Shown here: in pieces, positions 9,901 to 21,734 of the stretch | Numbering within the stretch: the first letter of the stretch is position 1 | Layout: each line of letters begins with the position of its first letter | Notes under the pieces: model-generated | What the model was told of the DNA's origin: nothing | Seen by the model: only the letters and a program-made list of their open reading frames with translations | Databases searched by the model: none | Assembly (NCBI GenBank): GCA_004369085.1 | Contig: ML210268.1 | Location: forward strand, 58,387 to 91,477 | DNA from: Coprinopsis marcescibilis | Lineage: Eukaryota; Basidiomycota; Agaricomycetes; Agaricales; Psathyrellaceae | Length of the DNA: 33,091 nucleotides | Direction of reading: 5' to 3' | Program-made: the position numbers and the translations under genes

Positions 9901-10599
9901 GTCCGACACGGTCGCAGCCCCCTTCTACACTGGCCTTGAAGCCTGCGTAGACTGATTCATTCTCTGGATGTCATAAAATCCTGTGAGAATTGAGGTCACT
10001 CGGCGCACACAGACCAAATTCTCAACTGTAACGGAACTCATTACGTACAGGTGCTACTGTACCTGTCTTCTCCTAATACTGAACAAGGCGCTAACCTGGC
10101 ACAAACGTTGTGCTGCTCACCTCCATGTCTCGCACACCTATGACTATGCTTGATAAAACGCAAGTAAGTGGCGCTCGAGGGATGGGGCCGTTTAACAGTC
10201 ACCAGTTGGAAGTTGGCAGCTGTGCGAGCTCAATTGTGGGTGGTAGAGGTCAGGGAATCCCTCGCGACCAGAGCGTATGTCATTTTACACATTTCGACTC
10301 TGACTATCTGCATTGAATCTATTGTACTTGGAGAACAAAAGAAAGGAGAACACCTCGTTCCGAGAATCACCAGTGTGTGGCGATCATAGCGCAACGGCAG
10401 GGATGGGCTCGGGTGCCATATCGCTGGCGGTATTGAGCCCGTCCCTAATCCCAACAAAAGTAGATAAAGCTAGTATTAAGGAGAGGTGTGGTTCGCTGTG
10501 GAGATCTCAGATGACACATGTTGCTTCACAGCTATCGAATACCGGTATACTCGTCTAATAAGCTGTGCAGTTTTACCCCTCGCTCAGTGAGCGCACACA

Positions 10600-11170
10600 G
10601 CGGATGTTGCCTCCTTAAGGTATGTTCAGCTATATATCTACGTCCTGGGTAGAGAATGTGACAATGCTTCGTAGATCTAGTACTGGTGGCTTGGATGTAG
10701 GGGCGTGAAATGTCGGAGTGGTCAAGGATGATGCAGTGATGGTAGCCGGAGACATCTACATCGATTCCAATTTCAGTAACATGCCTCAGGCTCACGAAGG
10801 CGACTTGAGCTGCTTGACTTCGCAAGCCAGACTCCCTCACGCTGCTTCTCGGACTGCAGGGGGGCATGCATGCAAGGTCTTTAATCTGGGAACTATCTCA
10901 GGGGACGCAAAGGTCGCTGGGGGGACCATCAATATCGGACAGAGTATCAATTATGTGGCCTATGCGCCCTGATCCAATCCTGCTGAGTAGGGAGCTCGAG
11001 GGGGTATATCGTATGTCATTTACAAATACTTTGGCTTCAGGTAAAGACACTGACACTGACAGTTGAAACCTTTTCAGAACGCCGACTCCAACAGAGCTCC
11101 CGACCGGATTTTACGATTGTTAGTCGCATAGAGTCGAGCGATAGATGTCCCTGGCATCTTCAGCATACTT
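10600..11170 (+). pseudogene. Possible degraded gene with a beta-motif like the small proteins
   Basis: A plus-strand frame (10718-10972) ends with VFNLGTISGDAKVAGGTINI and GQSINYVAYAP followed by TGA. The NLGTISGD core resembles NTGVISGG of the small proteins in the inverted arms, at similar spacing to an Asn-rich end. Downstream, in another frame, LLSRELEGVY runs into a good donor (GTATGT at about 11010) and a TTTTCAG acceptor at about 11077. This suggests coding sequence broken by a frameshift or an unrecognised intron. Function is unknown. Motifs of this kind often precede NACHT/P-loop domains in basidiomycetes, but no such domain follows here. Confidence 0.3.
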
Positions 11171-13700
11171 AGAGATTAATGGCGAAATGCGTGCAGATGC
11201 ACTGATTATCGCATCCTAATTACACGTAGGCTTATTATAAACCTAGTATCCTTATTATTTATAGTAAGGTTGAACTATATTGTCTTCTACGTAGAACTGT
11301 TCGATCTAGTTTTATCTCTGGCCTCGGACATTATGTTTGGTTTGTTGGGTTCTTGGGTCAAGGGTGAGGGAGGGAGAGTGAGATGTTGGTTGGAACTTGG
11401 GGCCCGTACGTGGACTGGACGCTCATCCCATCCCATTATGGATATCTGGCTTCAATCCTATAGTAAGTAGACTGTTGACCGAGCTTTCAACTCGGATACA
11501 TCCTCTAGAGGTGCCTTGTGAGAACACGGGGAAAGTAGCAGACGTATGTATTAACATAACCCGCACGCACGCGGGGGCGGTATCCTCGTCTTGACACGTT
11601 AACGTTCCATGACCCGCAGCTGTCAGTGCTGCCTCACGGTTGACCGTTGGGAAGAGAAAAGATCTAGGCTCTAGGTTGGAACTTGGAGGGGAGGAATAAG
11701 ATGACGAGATGTTGTGCTCGGACGTAGGACCGGTGTATGCCGTGTGTTATGCCACCGTGGGCATGGGCATGGGCATGGGCATGGGCGCTTAGCGCTGAGC
11801 GGCGGAGGTTGATCTGGGCCCTGGAGGCATGGTGTTTTCCGACGCAAGGTCCGTCTATGTCTCTTTTCTCTCTCAGGGCAATGAAGAATGAGGATTGGGT
11901 TTCGAGTTCAAAGGTATGTTGTACATGGGTGGGGAGTCTATGTACTGCACAGCCAGGCCCATATGCCTCCAATGATATCATGGGTAAAAACCCCACCGTT
12001 CCGTTCCGTGCATGATCATACCAACGTACATAAGTACATACATACCTCAAATTCGGTGTGGAATAATTACTCGCTTGCTTACGATGCTCAAGCTGGTATG
12101 AAGGGTGCGATTGTCGATTAGTACATAGTAGGTATGTACTACCTCCGCGTTCGGCTTCTCACAGGCGTTCAGCCCATCTGTGAGTAATGCGCGATTTGAG
12201 CGGCGTGTGGAAAGTCGAAAGTCTATTGCAAGTCTATTTGTCGGGTGCTGTACGTGTGTGACCTCGTTCCGCTGGTGAATGTGGGTCTAGGTGGGCGCAG
12301 TGCGCTTGGGAGTCGGCGGGCCTACTGGACTGCGGCGTTAACTGTAGATCGAGGGAGCTGGTGAGGGAGGTTGGAGATAACATGATGGTATGCGTACTTA
12401 TCTACGCCCTCATGGGTACGCATATGTAACGTTTGAATGATGTGATGAGACGTGCTAAGTTTTAGAGTCTAATTGAAAGGCGTGGAATCGGCAGGGGTCA
12501 GGCGCCCTTACCCAAGATTGTGCAGAACAGATAGATGTTGCACTTATGTACATCGTACATGGGCAAGTTGTGTTTGTCAGCTGGGCTTGGGACCGGAAGA
12601 ACGGTACTGAGCCCAGACTGTCCGTTATCCTACTTTATCCGTCAACCTGTGCAGAAACTACGTGAAGGGAAAGCACCTGCTTACATGTGCGGTCTGGAAT
12701 ACCGTCTGTCGTAAGTAGCCCCGTTATGTCAGGTCAGGTCTCCGCGGTGGCAAGAGGAGGATAGATAGATGAATTTGAGTGAGATGGGCTTGGGATGATT
12801 GGTCAATGCCAGGTCGTCCATAAAAGTGCACGGTGCCTCCAATCGCAGGAACCCAGTCCATCACATACGATATCACCGCCGCTTCCATGCTTTCATTGTC
12901 TGTATGTAAGAGACCCGCACCATCCAATCGCCTTGTCCCAATTCAAACTTTGATTGAGACCGCATGACCACGCGGCGTGATCTAATCTAATCTAAGAAAG
13001 TATGGCTCGGGAAAAACCGTGCCTTTTTTGATTCTGCATCAAAATGCCACGTTGTCAGCTGGTTGACCAGCGAGTGAGTCACCAGATTGGTCGACTCGAC
13101 TGGCAGTGACGAAAGGGAACGACGTAGAACGTTGACGGAAGACGAACATTCAGGGAAGCGAACAAGGCCTAGAACGTGGCCTGGGCCTTACTAGGGACAT
13201 CATCAGCGGAGGAAAGCAAAAAAGATAGACAGCGGCTTTGAGCGGCAACTGATGGGTTTGGGCTTGGCAGGAAGGGGTTGGTTGGGTCGAAGCTGACCCG
13301 ATGTTCGTGCGATCATTGGTTCGTTCTGTCTGGCCAAACCGCTGGCCTTTTGTATATCAATTTGAAAAGGAGATTTCAGCGGATCGTGGAGCAGTGCCGT
13401 GTTTTCAATTTGGAATTAACCGGTAAGGTCTAATAAATTCTATTGGTCAAGAGCATTCATGCCAACGCCGGGGGCCTTTTTCCTTCAGCAGCTTGCAGCC
13501 TTCAATTGTTTCTGACATAGAGAGAGTTCTGTCATAATACTGGCGATCTCTCCGAAAATTCTCGAAGGGCTGTCAGTCACCTGGGAGTCGCGGCCCTGCT
13601 ACGAAGCAAGGGACAATCCACTACTTGGGCCGACAGACTTCTCTGTCTTCTCCGTAGGCGGATATATATTAGTGGAACCAAGCATTCTGACTGGCTAACA
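11171..13700. other. Long intergenic region, no supported gene
   Basis: About 2.5 kb of mixed-composition sequence with only short unconvincing ORFs on both strands. Visible structure includes a GGGCAT hexamer tandem (11759-11786) and repeated TAATCTAATCTAAG near 12981. No RNA gene, transposase or terminal repeats were recognised. Confidence 0.5.
11759..11786. repeat. GGGCAT hexanucleotide microsatellite
   Basis: Four perfect tandem GGGCAT units followed by a partial fifth. It lies in non-coding sequence. Confidence 0.9.
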
Positions 13701-13728
13701 GGCAAGTACCTCCGCGGTTGTAGCATTC

Positions 13729-13800
13729 ATATAAAAGACAGAACCGGATCGCAGATTTGCGCTTTCTTTTCTTTTCTTTTTCTGTTTGTCTTCTTCCCGT
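13729..13800 (+). promoter_or_regulatory. TATA-like box and CT-rich initiator of the F-box gene
   Basis: CATATAAAAG at 13729-13738 is followed within 20-60 bases by a pyrimidine-rich run (ctttcttttcttttcttttt). This TATA plus CT-rich layout is typical of well-expressed fungal promoters. It would give a 5' leader of roughly 430-460 nt before the ATG at 14220. Confidence 0.5.
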
Positions 13801-14219
13801 TTCGTGTCTGTTCTTGATCTCGTTCGTGGCACTTTCCCGCACATTTCTCTGCTGCTTTCCCTGCCTTTGCAACCTCGCTTACGTTGCTTCCAGCGTTCCA
13901 GACTCTGGTGTTATAATCACATCCATCACACTACCCAGGCAACTCGCATTCGGATTCGCTAGTTACCACATCAACCCGCCGGGACACACAGCGTACCAAC
14001 CCTTATAGAAGCCAACCAAGAGCTTATTCGTCGCAACCATATCCAGCGATATCTTTATCACGCCATACACTGCTGCTTCCAGGACTAGAACCTGGGTCGA
14101 CCACAGACCTGTGCTTGCAAAATCCTACATCTATCAGGGACGACTGCGGCTGTAAGCACCGCAGGCCACTCCCCGCACAACCACACAGTTAACCGCAACT
14201 CGCAAGGCACGAACGTAGG

Positions 14220-17200
14220 ATGGATGTATTCAATCCAAAGATTCTGGACGCGTCGATACGGGACATATCGTCCTGTCTATCCGACAGCCAGAAAGCCGAT
14301 TTGCTGCTTTACGCCATGAAGAGCATGCTACCAGAGGGGTACGAGCTCTGTTCATGCTTGCTAGCGATTAGGCTGACGATTCTACTAGACGAACACGGAC
14401 CCTCATCGAAAACGCTACGCAATCGTGTCTGCAGGTATCCACTCTCACCGACGACTCGCGCGCAAGAGCACGACTCCTGAGAGCCAAAACTCGGATAGCG
14501 AACGGGAATCTGATCAGTGCGCAGGAAGGTGAGAGAGCGGTTCCTTTCATCTCCTTGCCCTTCAATTTTTCCCCTGTACTCCTTCGTCCCATTCGCTATC
14601 TTCCCTCCATTATACATCTTCCTTCTGCGTCGTTTCTTGGCGCAACCGCCCCCGCACCCACCATCACACCCTGCACCACCGTTTGTTTCTCTTGGATGCA
14701 AGAGTTGGATTCGGATTTGGATGAGATGGCCCCGATTCGGGGGATACAGCGCATAACGTGGTTATTCGGGACCATTGCATCGTCTCGCCCCTGCCCCTTC
14801 CCTTATTCCTCCGCGGCACACGCGTAGCGCAATGTTGCCTTTTTCGTCTTCGAATTCTTTCCTGGCTTCCTTGTTCGCCTCTATTTCTGTTTCCGTTTCT
14901 TCCTGATTCGCGTGCATGGAGATTTGGCGGTGTGTGTTGCCGGTGCAGGGCAAGTTCTGGTTGGAGATGGGCTGGCAATAATGACGCACCCCCTTGATTA
15001 TACTCCTGGACCTGGAAGTGGACGAGGGCCTGGTCCCGGAGATCCTACCAGAACCACGCCCCTCTCCCTCCCTACCTCCTCCATCCATCCATCCACCCAC
15101 CCATCGTTTGCTTCCACCCCTTCTTCTACTTCTTCTTCCCAATTGATTCCTTCAAAATCAACTTCTCAAAGTCCCGAACTTCCTTGCTGCGCCTTGTGTC
15201 TGCAACGGGCGTTCCACGGGCTGTCCGATTCGCTCAGCCCTGTTCGGTGTTTTGTGTTTTGGGTTGCCTCTCAATTTCTGTTCCGGGTGGTGGGAGGGAA
15301 TGGGTGGTGACGATGCATGATGCATGCTGCGTGAACCGGCCGCTGGAGAAGCGCGCCTGGGACTGGAGCTGGTTCTAGATGGATCTGGGTGCGGCTGTCG
15401 GATTCGAGATTTGTCCGTCCGGCTGTCGGGTCGGGCGTTTCTGTATTGCTGTTGTCTTTTGGCTGGTGTGGTAATCGGTTCGTGGTCCGTGGTGCGGGCT
15501 GGGTCTGGGCTCAGAGATGATGGATGCAGGGTGGGGCGAGCCAATCATGATTGGCAGGCGAGTTGGCTAATGGGATTTGTGATTTGGTTTGGCGTGGTAT
15601 GGATATTGAATGGATGGATGGATATTGAATGGATGGATGGATATTGAATGGATGGATGGATGAATGGATGGACGGGCGTGCTATTGGCTGTCAGAGTGGA
15701 GTTTTTGGATGGGCGACGGCCTCCAATGCTTGTCAGAGGTGATTGCCATCCATTGGTTCTTGGCCCATTCCGGCCGTCAAAGGCGATTGGAAGAGCACCT
15801 CCATCTTATCTTATCTTGCTACTAAACTTTTTATCACCTTTTCCCATCTTTGGTTTGAAAGTGGGGTTTTCGAGGCGGTACTGACTGTGCTCTTGTGTGT
15901 CTATAGATCTACAAGCGGTGCTGATGTTCGACCCTGAAAACGAGGATGCGAAAGCACTGCTCAATTCGCGTTCATTGAGCATCGACAAGGTGTGTTCTCC
16001 TCATCCTCCTCCCCTCTGTTTCATTGCATGATCGCTAACCCAGAACCCATAACCTCCAGCTCATCCCATCATCAACGAACCCACCCATATCATCCACATC
16101 CTCACCGACCCTTGAAACATTTCCATCATCATCATCATCATCATCATCCACCGCCATCCCCCCCTCTTCCTCTTCCTCCTCAACATCAACAACCGGCCGC
16201 GTCCACCACAAGCGCCTCCGCCCCTTTGACAGCATCTCGATCGAGATCTGGCGCGAGGTCGCAATGTTCCTCCCACGCCGCGACCTTAAAGCTTTGCTGT
16301 GGGTCCCGCACGTCATGTCCCGCGTCGCCTCGCGGCTGCTCTTCCGGGAGGTGGATCTGCATTTTGGGAGCGGCGGGTTTGGTGGTGCTAGCAGGGAGCG
16401 GGACGGCGCGTTTGGTGTTGGCTTTCCCGCACACGCTGCCGGCTCAAGCGCGGGTGTGGGTGTGTATGGAGGTGGGGTGGGGACTGGTGGGCCGCGCAGT
16501 GTGTATGGGGGCGGGGCTGGGAGAGGGGATGCGAGCGATGAGGAGGATGAGAGCGTGACTGTTGTGTCGGGGTATAGGGAGATTAGGCCGCGGAGCGATT
16601 CGAACAGGGACGGGAGTCGGGAGCGAGGGCGGGAGAGAGAACATGCAGCGTCGGGGTCGGGCTCGGGGTTGGCTTCGCCGTACCACCAGCCCCGTGTGGC
16701 TGCCTATGGGCAGCCCGGCCCTGGCCGGCCCTCTTCTTCCTCTGCATCGTCCGTGCATTCGCATTCGCAGCCCACCACGCCCTACTCGCATCCGTCGTCT
16801 GCTGTCTCCTCTTCGAACACTGCCCAGTCGCAGTCGCAGTCCTCTTATTTTGAGAGTGACCCGTCGGGTTCGGGGTACGAGGTGAATGCGGTGGAGGATG
16901 AACAGGAAAAGGCGAACAGGCATGCGCAGAGGACGGCGGATATTTTGACCAAGATGATTGTGGACGACAAGTTTTCGAGCGGGGTGCGGGTGTTGAGAAT
17001 TTATTGCTCGAGTGGGGCTGGGGTTGGTGGGGCGTGGGATGGTGCGCCTGGTTGGGAGAGTGCAGAGGACGGCGCGTTGGCGTTCCAGACTGGTGAGTGT
17101 CTTTTGTTCTCAGTTGGTGATGTGCTATTAGAGAATAGGAACTGATGAATGTGTTTGGTAGGGATGTTGACGAATGTGTTGCCCAAGCTTGTGAACCTCA

Positions 17201-19482
17201 AGAATGTGTATTTGAGCGCGCCGAGTGAGAGTGTTGTGCGCGTTTTGAAGATTTTGGGGGGGTGTAGTAGTAGTAGCAGTGGTACCAGCACGTATGGGCC
17301 CAGCAATGCCAGTGGCAATGGGGGCCTGAAGCTGCATGGGCTCTCGTTATGGTGTGTACCACCCACCCCCATGTTTTCATTCCACCCTTCTAATCTCTAC
17401 AACGATTTCTCAGCTCGCCAGACCCACCCCCGGACCTATCCTTCCTGGAACTTCGACACCTGCACCACTTTTCCTATACGAGCGGGACCCTGGGCAGCGG
17501 CAACGCAGCGGGCAACATGAACAACCTCGTCAGCGCGCTCACCCCCGTCTTCCAGCTGAACCGCAACTCGCTGCAATCGCTCTCGCTCTCGCTGTCCTCT
17601 CCCCCGTCTGCGTCCGGCTACGGCTACGGGTCCTCGCCCGGGCTGCAGGGGCTCCCGCCCCCCGCCACGGCGTGGGTGCTGCCGATCCAGCATCTCAGCA
17701 TCCGCAACCTCACCAACCTCAACTTTACCGGCCATTTTGGGAAGGAGCAGGGGGGCGGGATTGTTGGTGAGATTTTGCGGGAGGGCAGGCAGTTGGAGAC
17801 GCTTGTCGTCGTGTGCTGTGGGCTGGAGAGCACCGGGCTCGGGCGCGAGTTTAGGAATGCGAGCCTTGGATGGGTGGGTGGTGCGAGTGCCGCGGGCTCG
17901 CTCACCGGTGGTGGTAGTTCTGGTGGTGGGGGATTTGGGGTTGGGGGACCGTTTGGAGGGTTCGGGGGTGCGGCTGTTGGGACTGGCCTGAACGAGAATG
18001 GGACACCGATGTCGTTGCCGTTCCTCAAGAATTTCTCGTTCACGGTTGTGAGCGTTGGGAGGCGCACGCAGGATCGGGATTTGTTCCCGGGGATTACGGA
18101 GTTTTTGAGGGGGAGGAGGGGGTTGAAGAGTCTGAGGCTGGTTGCTGGGACGCTCAGTCATGGGTATGCCACCGCTGGTGGGTCCGGCAGTGTGGCGAGC
18201 ACGCCCCCACTTGGCCATATGCGTACGCCGAGTACGCCTGGTGGTACCTCGCATCACCAGCAGCAGCTGTCGCATCATGCTTTGAGCGAGGTGCAGCACT
18301 TGCAGAGCGTGACTGGGTTTGAGGCTGCTGTGTGGGGTGTGCTTCCGAGCTTGGAGGGCTTGAGGGCGTTGGCGATTACGTATCCGGTGGATATGAGTGC
18401 GGGGCTTGCGAGTTGGTTGATCCCGAGGGGGGTGAGGGCGTTGAGTGTTTCGATTGAGGGGCTGGGCTTGGGATTGAGCGGTGGGGCTGTGAGGGAGGTT
18501 GGGTCGTGGTTGAATGTGGGTTTTACTGCCTTTTTGTGTGTGTGATGTGCTGGTTACTGACGACAGGTTTGATAGAGCTTGAAGCAGGGTATGCCCCCGG
18601 ACTTGCGGTTCGTGGGGCTCTCGGATTTGAATTTGAGGCATGTGGGGATTGCGGATGTTGTAGAGAGGGGGTTCCCTATGGTGAGGGTTGTGAAGATTGG
18701 GCTGAATTATTGGACTGTGCATCACACCCCGAGGAAGGTTGGGTCGTTTGGTTATGGTGAGTGTTTGTTGTGTGCTGGCTGGGGTATATTCTGATACTGG
18801 TTTTGTAGGACCGAGTTCGTCGAGCGTGCATGGACGGCCTGGGTCTTCCACCGGGAACTCGCAGAGGGGTGGTGCTACCCCAAGTGGTAGCGGGTACACT
18901 CCAGGATCCTCGGCCTCCTTGACCTCTACGCAATCGACCAATGGTGGTGAGAAAGGGCGGGGAGGGCCCGCACATCCCCCGTCGGCTGCGAACAACGGCG
19001 CGTCGAGCTCGGCCTCGTCCCACGACAGATTGATGAGCCTCATGCGCCCGCTTACGCACACGGGCCATCCGCACAGTGGACATACGCACGGGCATCCGGG
19101 GAGCAGCAACCCACATCCGATGCATGCGAGTGCGGTGTCGGGCATGAGCATGGGCATGGGCATGGGTCGGGGGATTATGAGCGCGGGGATCTTGCATTCG
19201 AATCCTGGGTCGGGTGGCGGTGCGTCAGCGGCGGTGGGTGGGGTGGCGGGGCATCATCATCCGCATCAGCAGGGAGCTCGGTCGGCTGCGATGAGTGGTG
19301 GTGGTGCGAGTGGTGGTGCGGCACATGGGCATGGGGGTGCGATGGTGCCGATGATGGAATTGGAGATGTGGCCGAGGAGGAGGGTGGCGTATCATGCTGC
19401 CGAGTGGCTGGAGTGGCTGGGATGCGAGGATGCGCTTGTGAAAGATACGAGTGGGTATCCTGCTTGGACGATGTGTATGTAG
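14220..19482 (+). CDS. TPR and F-box protein with LRR-like repeats (1,173 aa)
   Basis: Predicted substrate-recognition subunit of an SCF-type ubiquitin ligase. Exons are 14220-14338, 14389-14528, 15907-15989, 16060-17092, 17162-17351, 17414-18515, 18576-18756 and 18809-19482. All introns are GT-AG and the total of 3,522 nt stays in frame. Residues 67-101 form a good TPR unit (AKTRIANGNLISAQE, then DLQAVLMFDPENEDA, with the expected A, G, A and P positions). The F-box lies at about 168-212 (FDSISIEIWREVAMFLPRRD, then LKALLWVPHV and LLFREVDLHFG). Leucine-rich stretches follow, such as LPKLVNLKNVYLSAP, LSFLELRHL, IQHLSIRNLTNLNF and LRFVGLSDLNLRHVGIADVV. They are separated by Ser/Gly/His-rich linkers, including poly-Ser runs at 137-157. 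The C-terminus carries MWPRRRVAYHAAEWLEWLGC. Intron 2 is exceptionally long (1,378 nt); the other six are 50-70 nt. The family is recognised by its domains, but the specific substrate is unknown. Confidence 0.87.
14529..15906 (+). other. 1,378-nt intron inside the TPR motif
   Basis: The donor GTGAGA follows the codon for TPR position 20. The acceptor CTATAG precedes the exon that completes the motif, so the junction restores a TPR unit of canonical length. The first half is pyrimidine-rich on the plus strand. The second half holds a 19-nt tandem repeat and CTTATCTTATCTT. No nested gene, snoRNA boxes or transposon termini could be supported. The intron is about 20 times longer than the others in this gene. 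Confidence 0.75.
15601..15672. repeat. 19-nt tandem repeat in the long intron
   Basis: Three exact copies of GGATATTGAATGGATGGAT (15601-15657) are followed by a degenerate GGATGAATGGATGG tail. It is a local minisatellite built from GGAT units. Confidence 0.92.
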
Positions 19483-20049
19483 AGAGGGAATGTTCTTGTT
19501 CTTGTTCTTTGTTGTTCCTTCGTCTCTTTATTTTCGCTTTATGCTTCCACTGGGTACTGTACTGCTCGAAGGGATGCTACCGCTGTCGTTGTTGCGTTGC
19601 TATTCCGTTATATTTGTCCGTTGTCTTTCGTACTTATTATCTTTCTGCTTTATCTTTCGCTTTCGTCAAGTTTAGTTGAGAATATCTACTGTTCATGTTT
19701 TTATTCTATTTATTGTGGTTGTTGTACAGGGGTAAAACTTCCGTAAGCATGTGTGTCGTCCCCTCCAGTTGTCGCTTTCGTGTCTTGCTATTCGACTGAG
19801 CTCTTTGTTTGAATACAAGGGCAGATGTGGAGTGGAAGCAGACAAGAACAAGGGTATGTTGTCCCCTTATGCACCAAGTCCGTTCTGTGCCACTCGTTCG
19901 AGTTGCTATAAACTCGAAAGGAACTGGGCAAGGGCCCACTGCGATAGATTTCAGCTGCTGAGGGCCGGCACATTTGTTCTAATCCACATTTGCGGTGAGC
20001 ATTGTCTTGGTTCAAAGACCTGGATGGGTGTCTTAACATTTTGTAGACC
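19483..20049 (+). other. 3' flank of the F-box gene and spacer
   Basis: T-rich sequence after the TAG stop (repeated TTGTTCTTGTTC and pyrimidine runs) probably forms the 3' UTR and polyadenylation region. ORFs overlapping here have no recognisable features. Confidence 0.4.
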
Positions 20050-21014
20050 TACTCACGATTACAAAATATCAATATCACGAACACAATCCAACCACGATTG
20101 CGAGACTATGAAAAAGAATATGCCTTTTCTTTGTCTCGCCAGGGGAAAGGGTCAGGATAGCAGTGTCGCAAAATATCGACTGAAGCTCAATTTGGATTTT
20201 CTGTTTCGAGGTGTTCGTTCGCAGAAACCGGGATATCATCAACTTCAAGACGGGCCGTCTGGCTCCAACTCCTTTATTGCGGAAACGCCCTCGAATGAAA
20301 CCATCCCCCTGACTGTGTATGTTATCCAACAACTGCAAGCTATGCCAGCCGCAGAAATAGGAGCTGCGTCGTTCAGCCCGACGTTGACCTTGAGGCCGCA
20401 CGGCTCGCAACAGGCTCTATGGTGAAAATCAAAACAAAGTCCCTACCTTGCGTCGTCGTCCCAATATGGGACGCGGGATACCCATCGCTGATATAAATCA
20501 ACTTTGGACGTCTGAAGTACGTCTGAGAGGCGATCTTTCTGGGGAGATGCAACACCTTGTTAAGTTGGACGGGGACGGAGATACCCCCAACAAAGTCTTG
20601 AGCTTGCAGATGGAAGACAAGACTCGGTGGGGTTTGTCGGGGGCCATCGAGTCCATTCAATATCATCCTAATTCTGTAGAGCGTGGTGTGGAGGCGGGCA
20701 AGTGCTCGACGCCGATAGACGTCTTCGGCATCCTTGCGCCCCACCTCGAAATTGTGGACGAACCCTATACGCCAGACGATGCTTCGCAATTAACAAGAAG
20801 GGCCACCACGCAACAGTTCTAAAACACTCTGTTCCATGAGAACCTCTGCAACTTGGAGGTTTATGACCTCCTGGTGTACAACCCAGAAGAAGTGACAGCT
20901 CTCCAATACGCGCACAACCAAGGGTCCAAGATGTTAAGCTCAGAAATTGGTTTCAACCGACCGACGGAGGAAGATGGTTATGATTACCTTCGGGAAGGAC
21001 TTATCTATCAATGA
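20050..21014 (+). pseudogene. Decayed coding region of unknown family
   Basis: Protein-like translations appear on the plus strand but in changing frames. One frame reads TIQPRLRDYEKEYAFSLSRQ near 20085-20145. Another reads LATGSMVKIKTKSLPCVVVP near 20405. A third (20448-20822) includes IDVFGILAPHLEIVDEPYTP. After an in-frame TAA at 20820 the same frame continues sensibly for 60 more codons (HENLCNLEVYDLLVYNPEEV, then ALQYAHNQGSKMLSSEIGF) to a TGA at 21012-21014. Continuation past a stop and frame changes suggest a pseudogene, although unrecognised introns could explain part of it. I do not recognise the family. It ends about 70 bases before the right inverted arm begins. Confidence 0.4.
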
Positions 21015-21734
21015 GTACTAGATGGTCTTCGGCTCCAAATTATTATGATCATCGGGACAATGAGACAACAGGACTATGCACAGAGTTTAGGGACGGACTC
21101 AATACCGCCAGCGATATGACACCCTTGCCCATCCCTGCCGTTGCGCTATGAGCGCCACCACTGGTGATTCTCGGAACGAGGTGTTCTCCTTTCTTTTGTT
21201 CTCCAAGTACGATAGATTCAATGCCGATAGTCCGAGTCGACATGTGTAAAATCACATACGCTCTGGTCGCGAGGGATTCCCTGAGTCCTGACCTCTCCCA
21301 GTGGCCCACAATTGACCTCGCACAGCTGCCAGCTTCAAACTGGTGACTGGTCAATTAGGAGCTGGACTTCGGATGATTACCCGAGTTACTGGGCTCACTG
21401 TTTAAACAGTCCCATCCCGCTTGTTTTATCAAGTATAGTCATAGGTGTGCGAGAGATGGAGGTGAGCAACACAACGTTTGTGCCAGGTGATTCTGATCAA
21501 GAAGCGCCTTGTGAGTCAGTATTAGGAGAATAATACGGGCACAGTAACACATGTACGTAATGAGTTCTCTTAAGAATTTGGTCTGTGTGCGTTCCCGAGT
21601 GACATCAATTCTCACAGAATCTTATGACATCCAGAGAATGAATCAGTCTACGCAGACCTCAAGGCCAGTGTAGGTGGTGGATTCGACTGTGTCGGACCTG
21701 GAGGCGACTGGAATGAGTCGAGTCCAAACCTCTA

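Larger units (their letters stand above)
7682..10448 (-). repeat. Left arm of a diverged inverted duplication
   Basis: The reverse complement of this stretch aligns along its length with 21087-23345. Matching landmarks include the small gene with its two introns, its promoter (shared segment ACGTTTTGACGTTTTGTGGA), conserved non-coding parts, and a boundary at ...CCGTCCCTAA. Removing two transposon insertions (8697-8872 and 8999-9433) and small indels makes the arms comparable in length, about 2.1-2.3 kb. Similarity fades near 7682 on one side and stops near 10448 on the other. No terminal inverted repeat or target duplication marks the ends, so this looks like a segmental duplication and not a classical transposon. 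Confidence 0.88.

Noticed and set aside
10168..10389. ORF shared in part with 21049-21354 (LATRAYVILH, GEQKKGEHLVPRIT)
   Set aside because: A 1-nt indel between the arms breaks the frame in the left copy, and no family is recognised. It was treated as duplicated non-coding or dead sequence.
7682..10448. The duplicated arm as a classical DNA transposon
   Set aside because: No terminal inverted repeats, target duplication or transposase. Boundaries fade gradually on one side.
11220..11280. AT-rich imperfect palindrome CCTTATTATTTATAGTAAGG
   Set aside because: Only a few base pairs match, with no flanking duplication. This is insufficient for an element or hairpin call.
15601..15672. Possible CRISPR-like array
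   Set aside because: Direct tandem repeat with no spacers, in a fungal intron. It is a simple minisatellite.
17436..19163. 575-aa antisense ORF in the F-box gene
   Set aside because: It covers exons and introns of a well-supported sense gene. Its composition is a shadow artefact.
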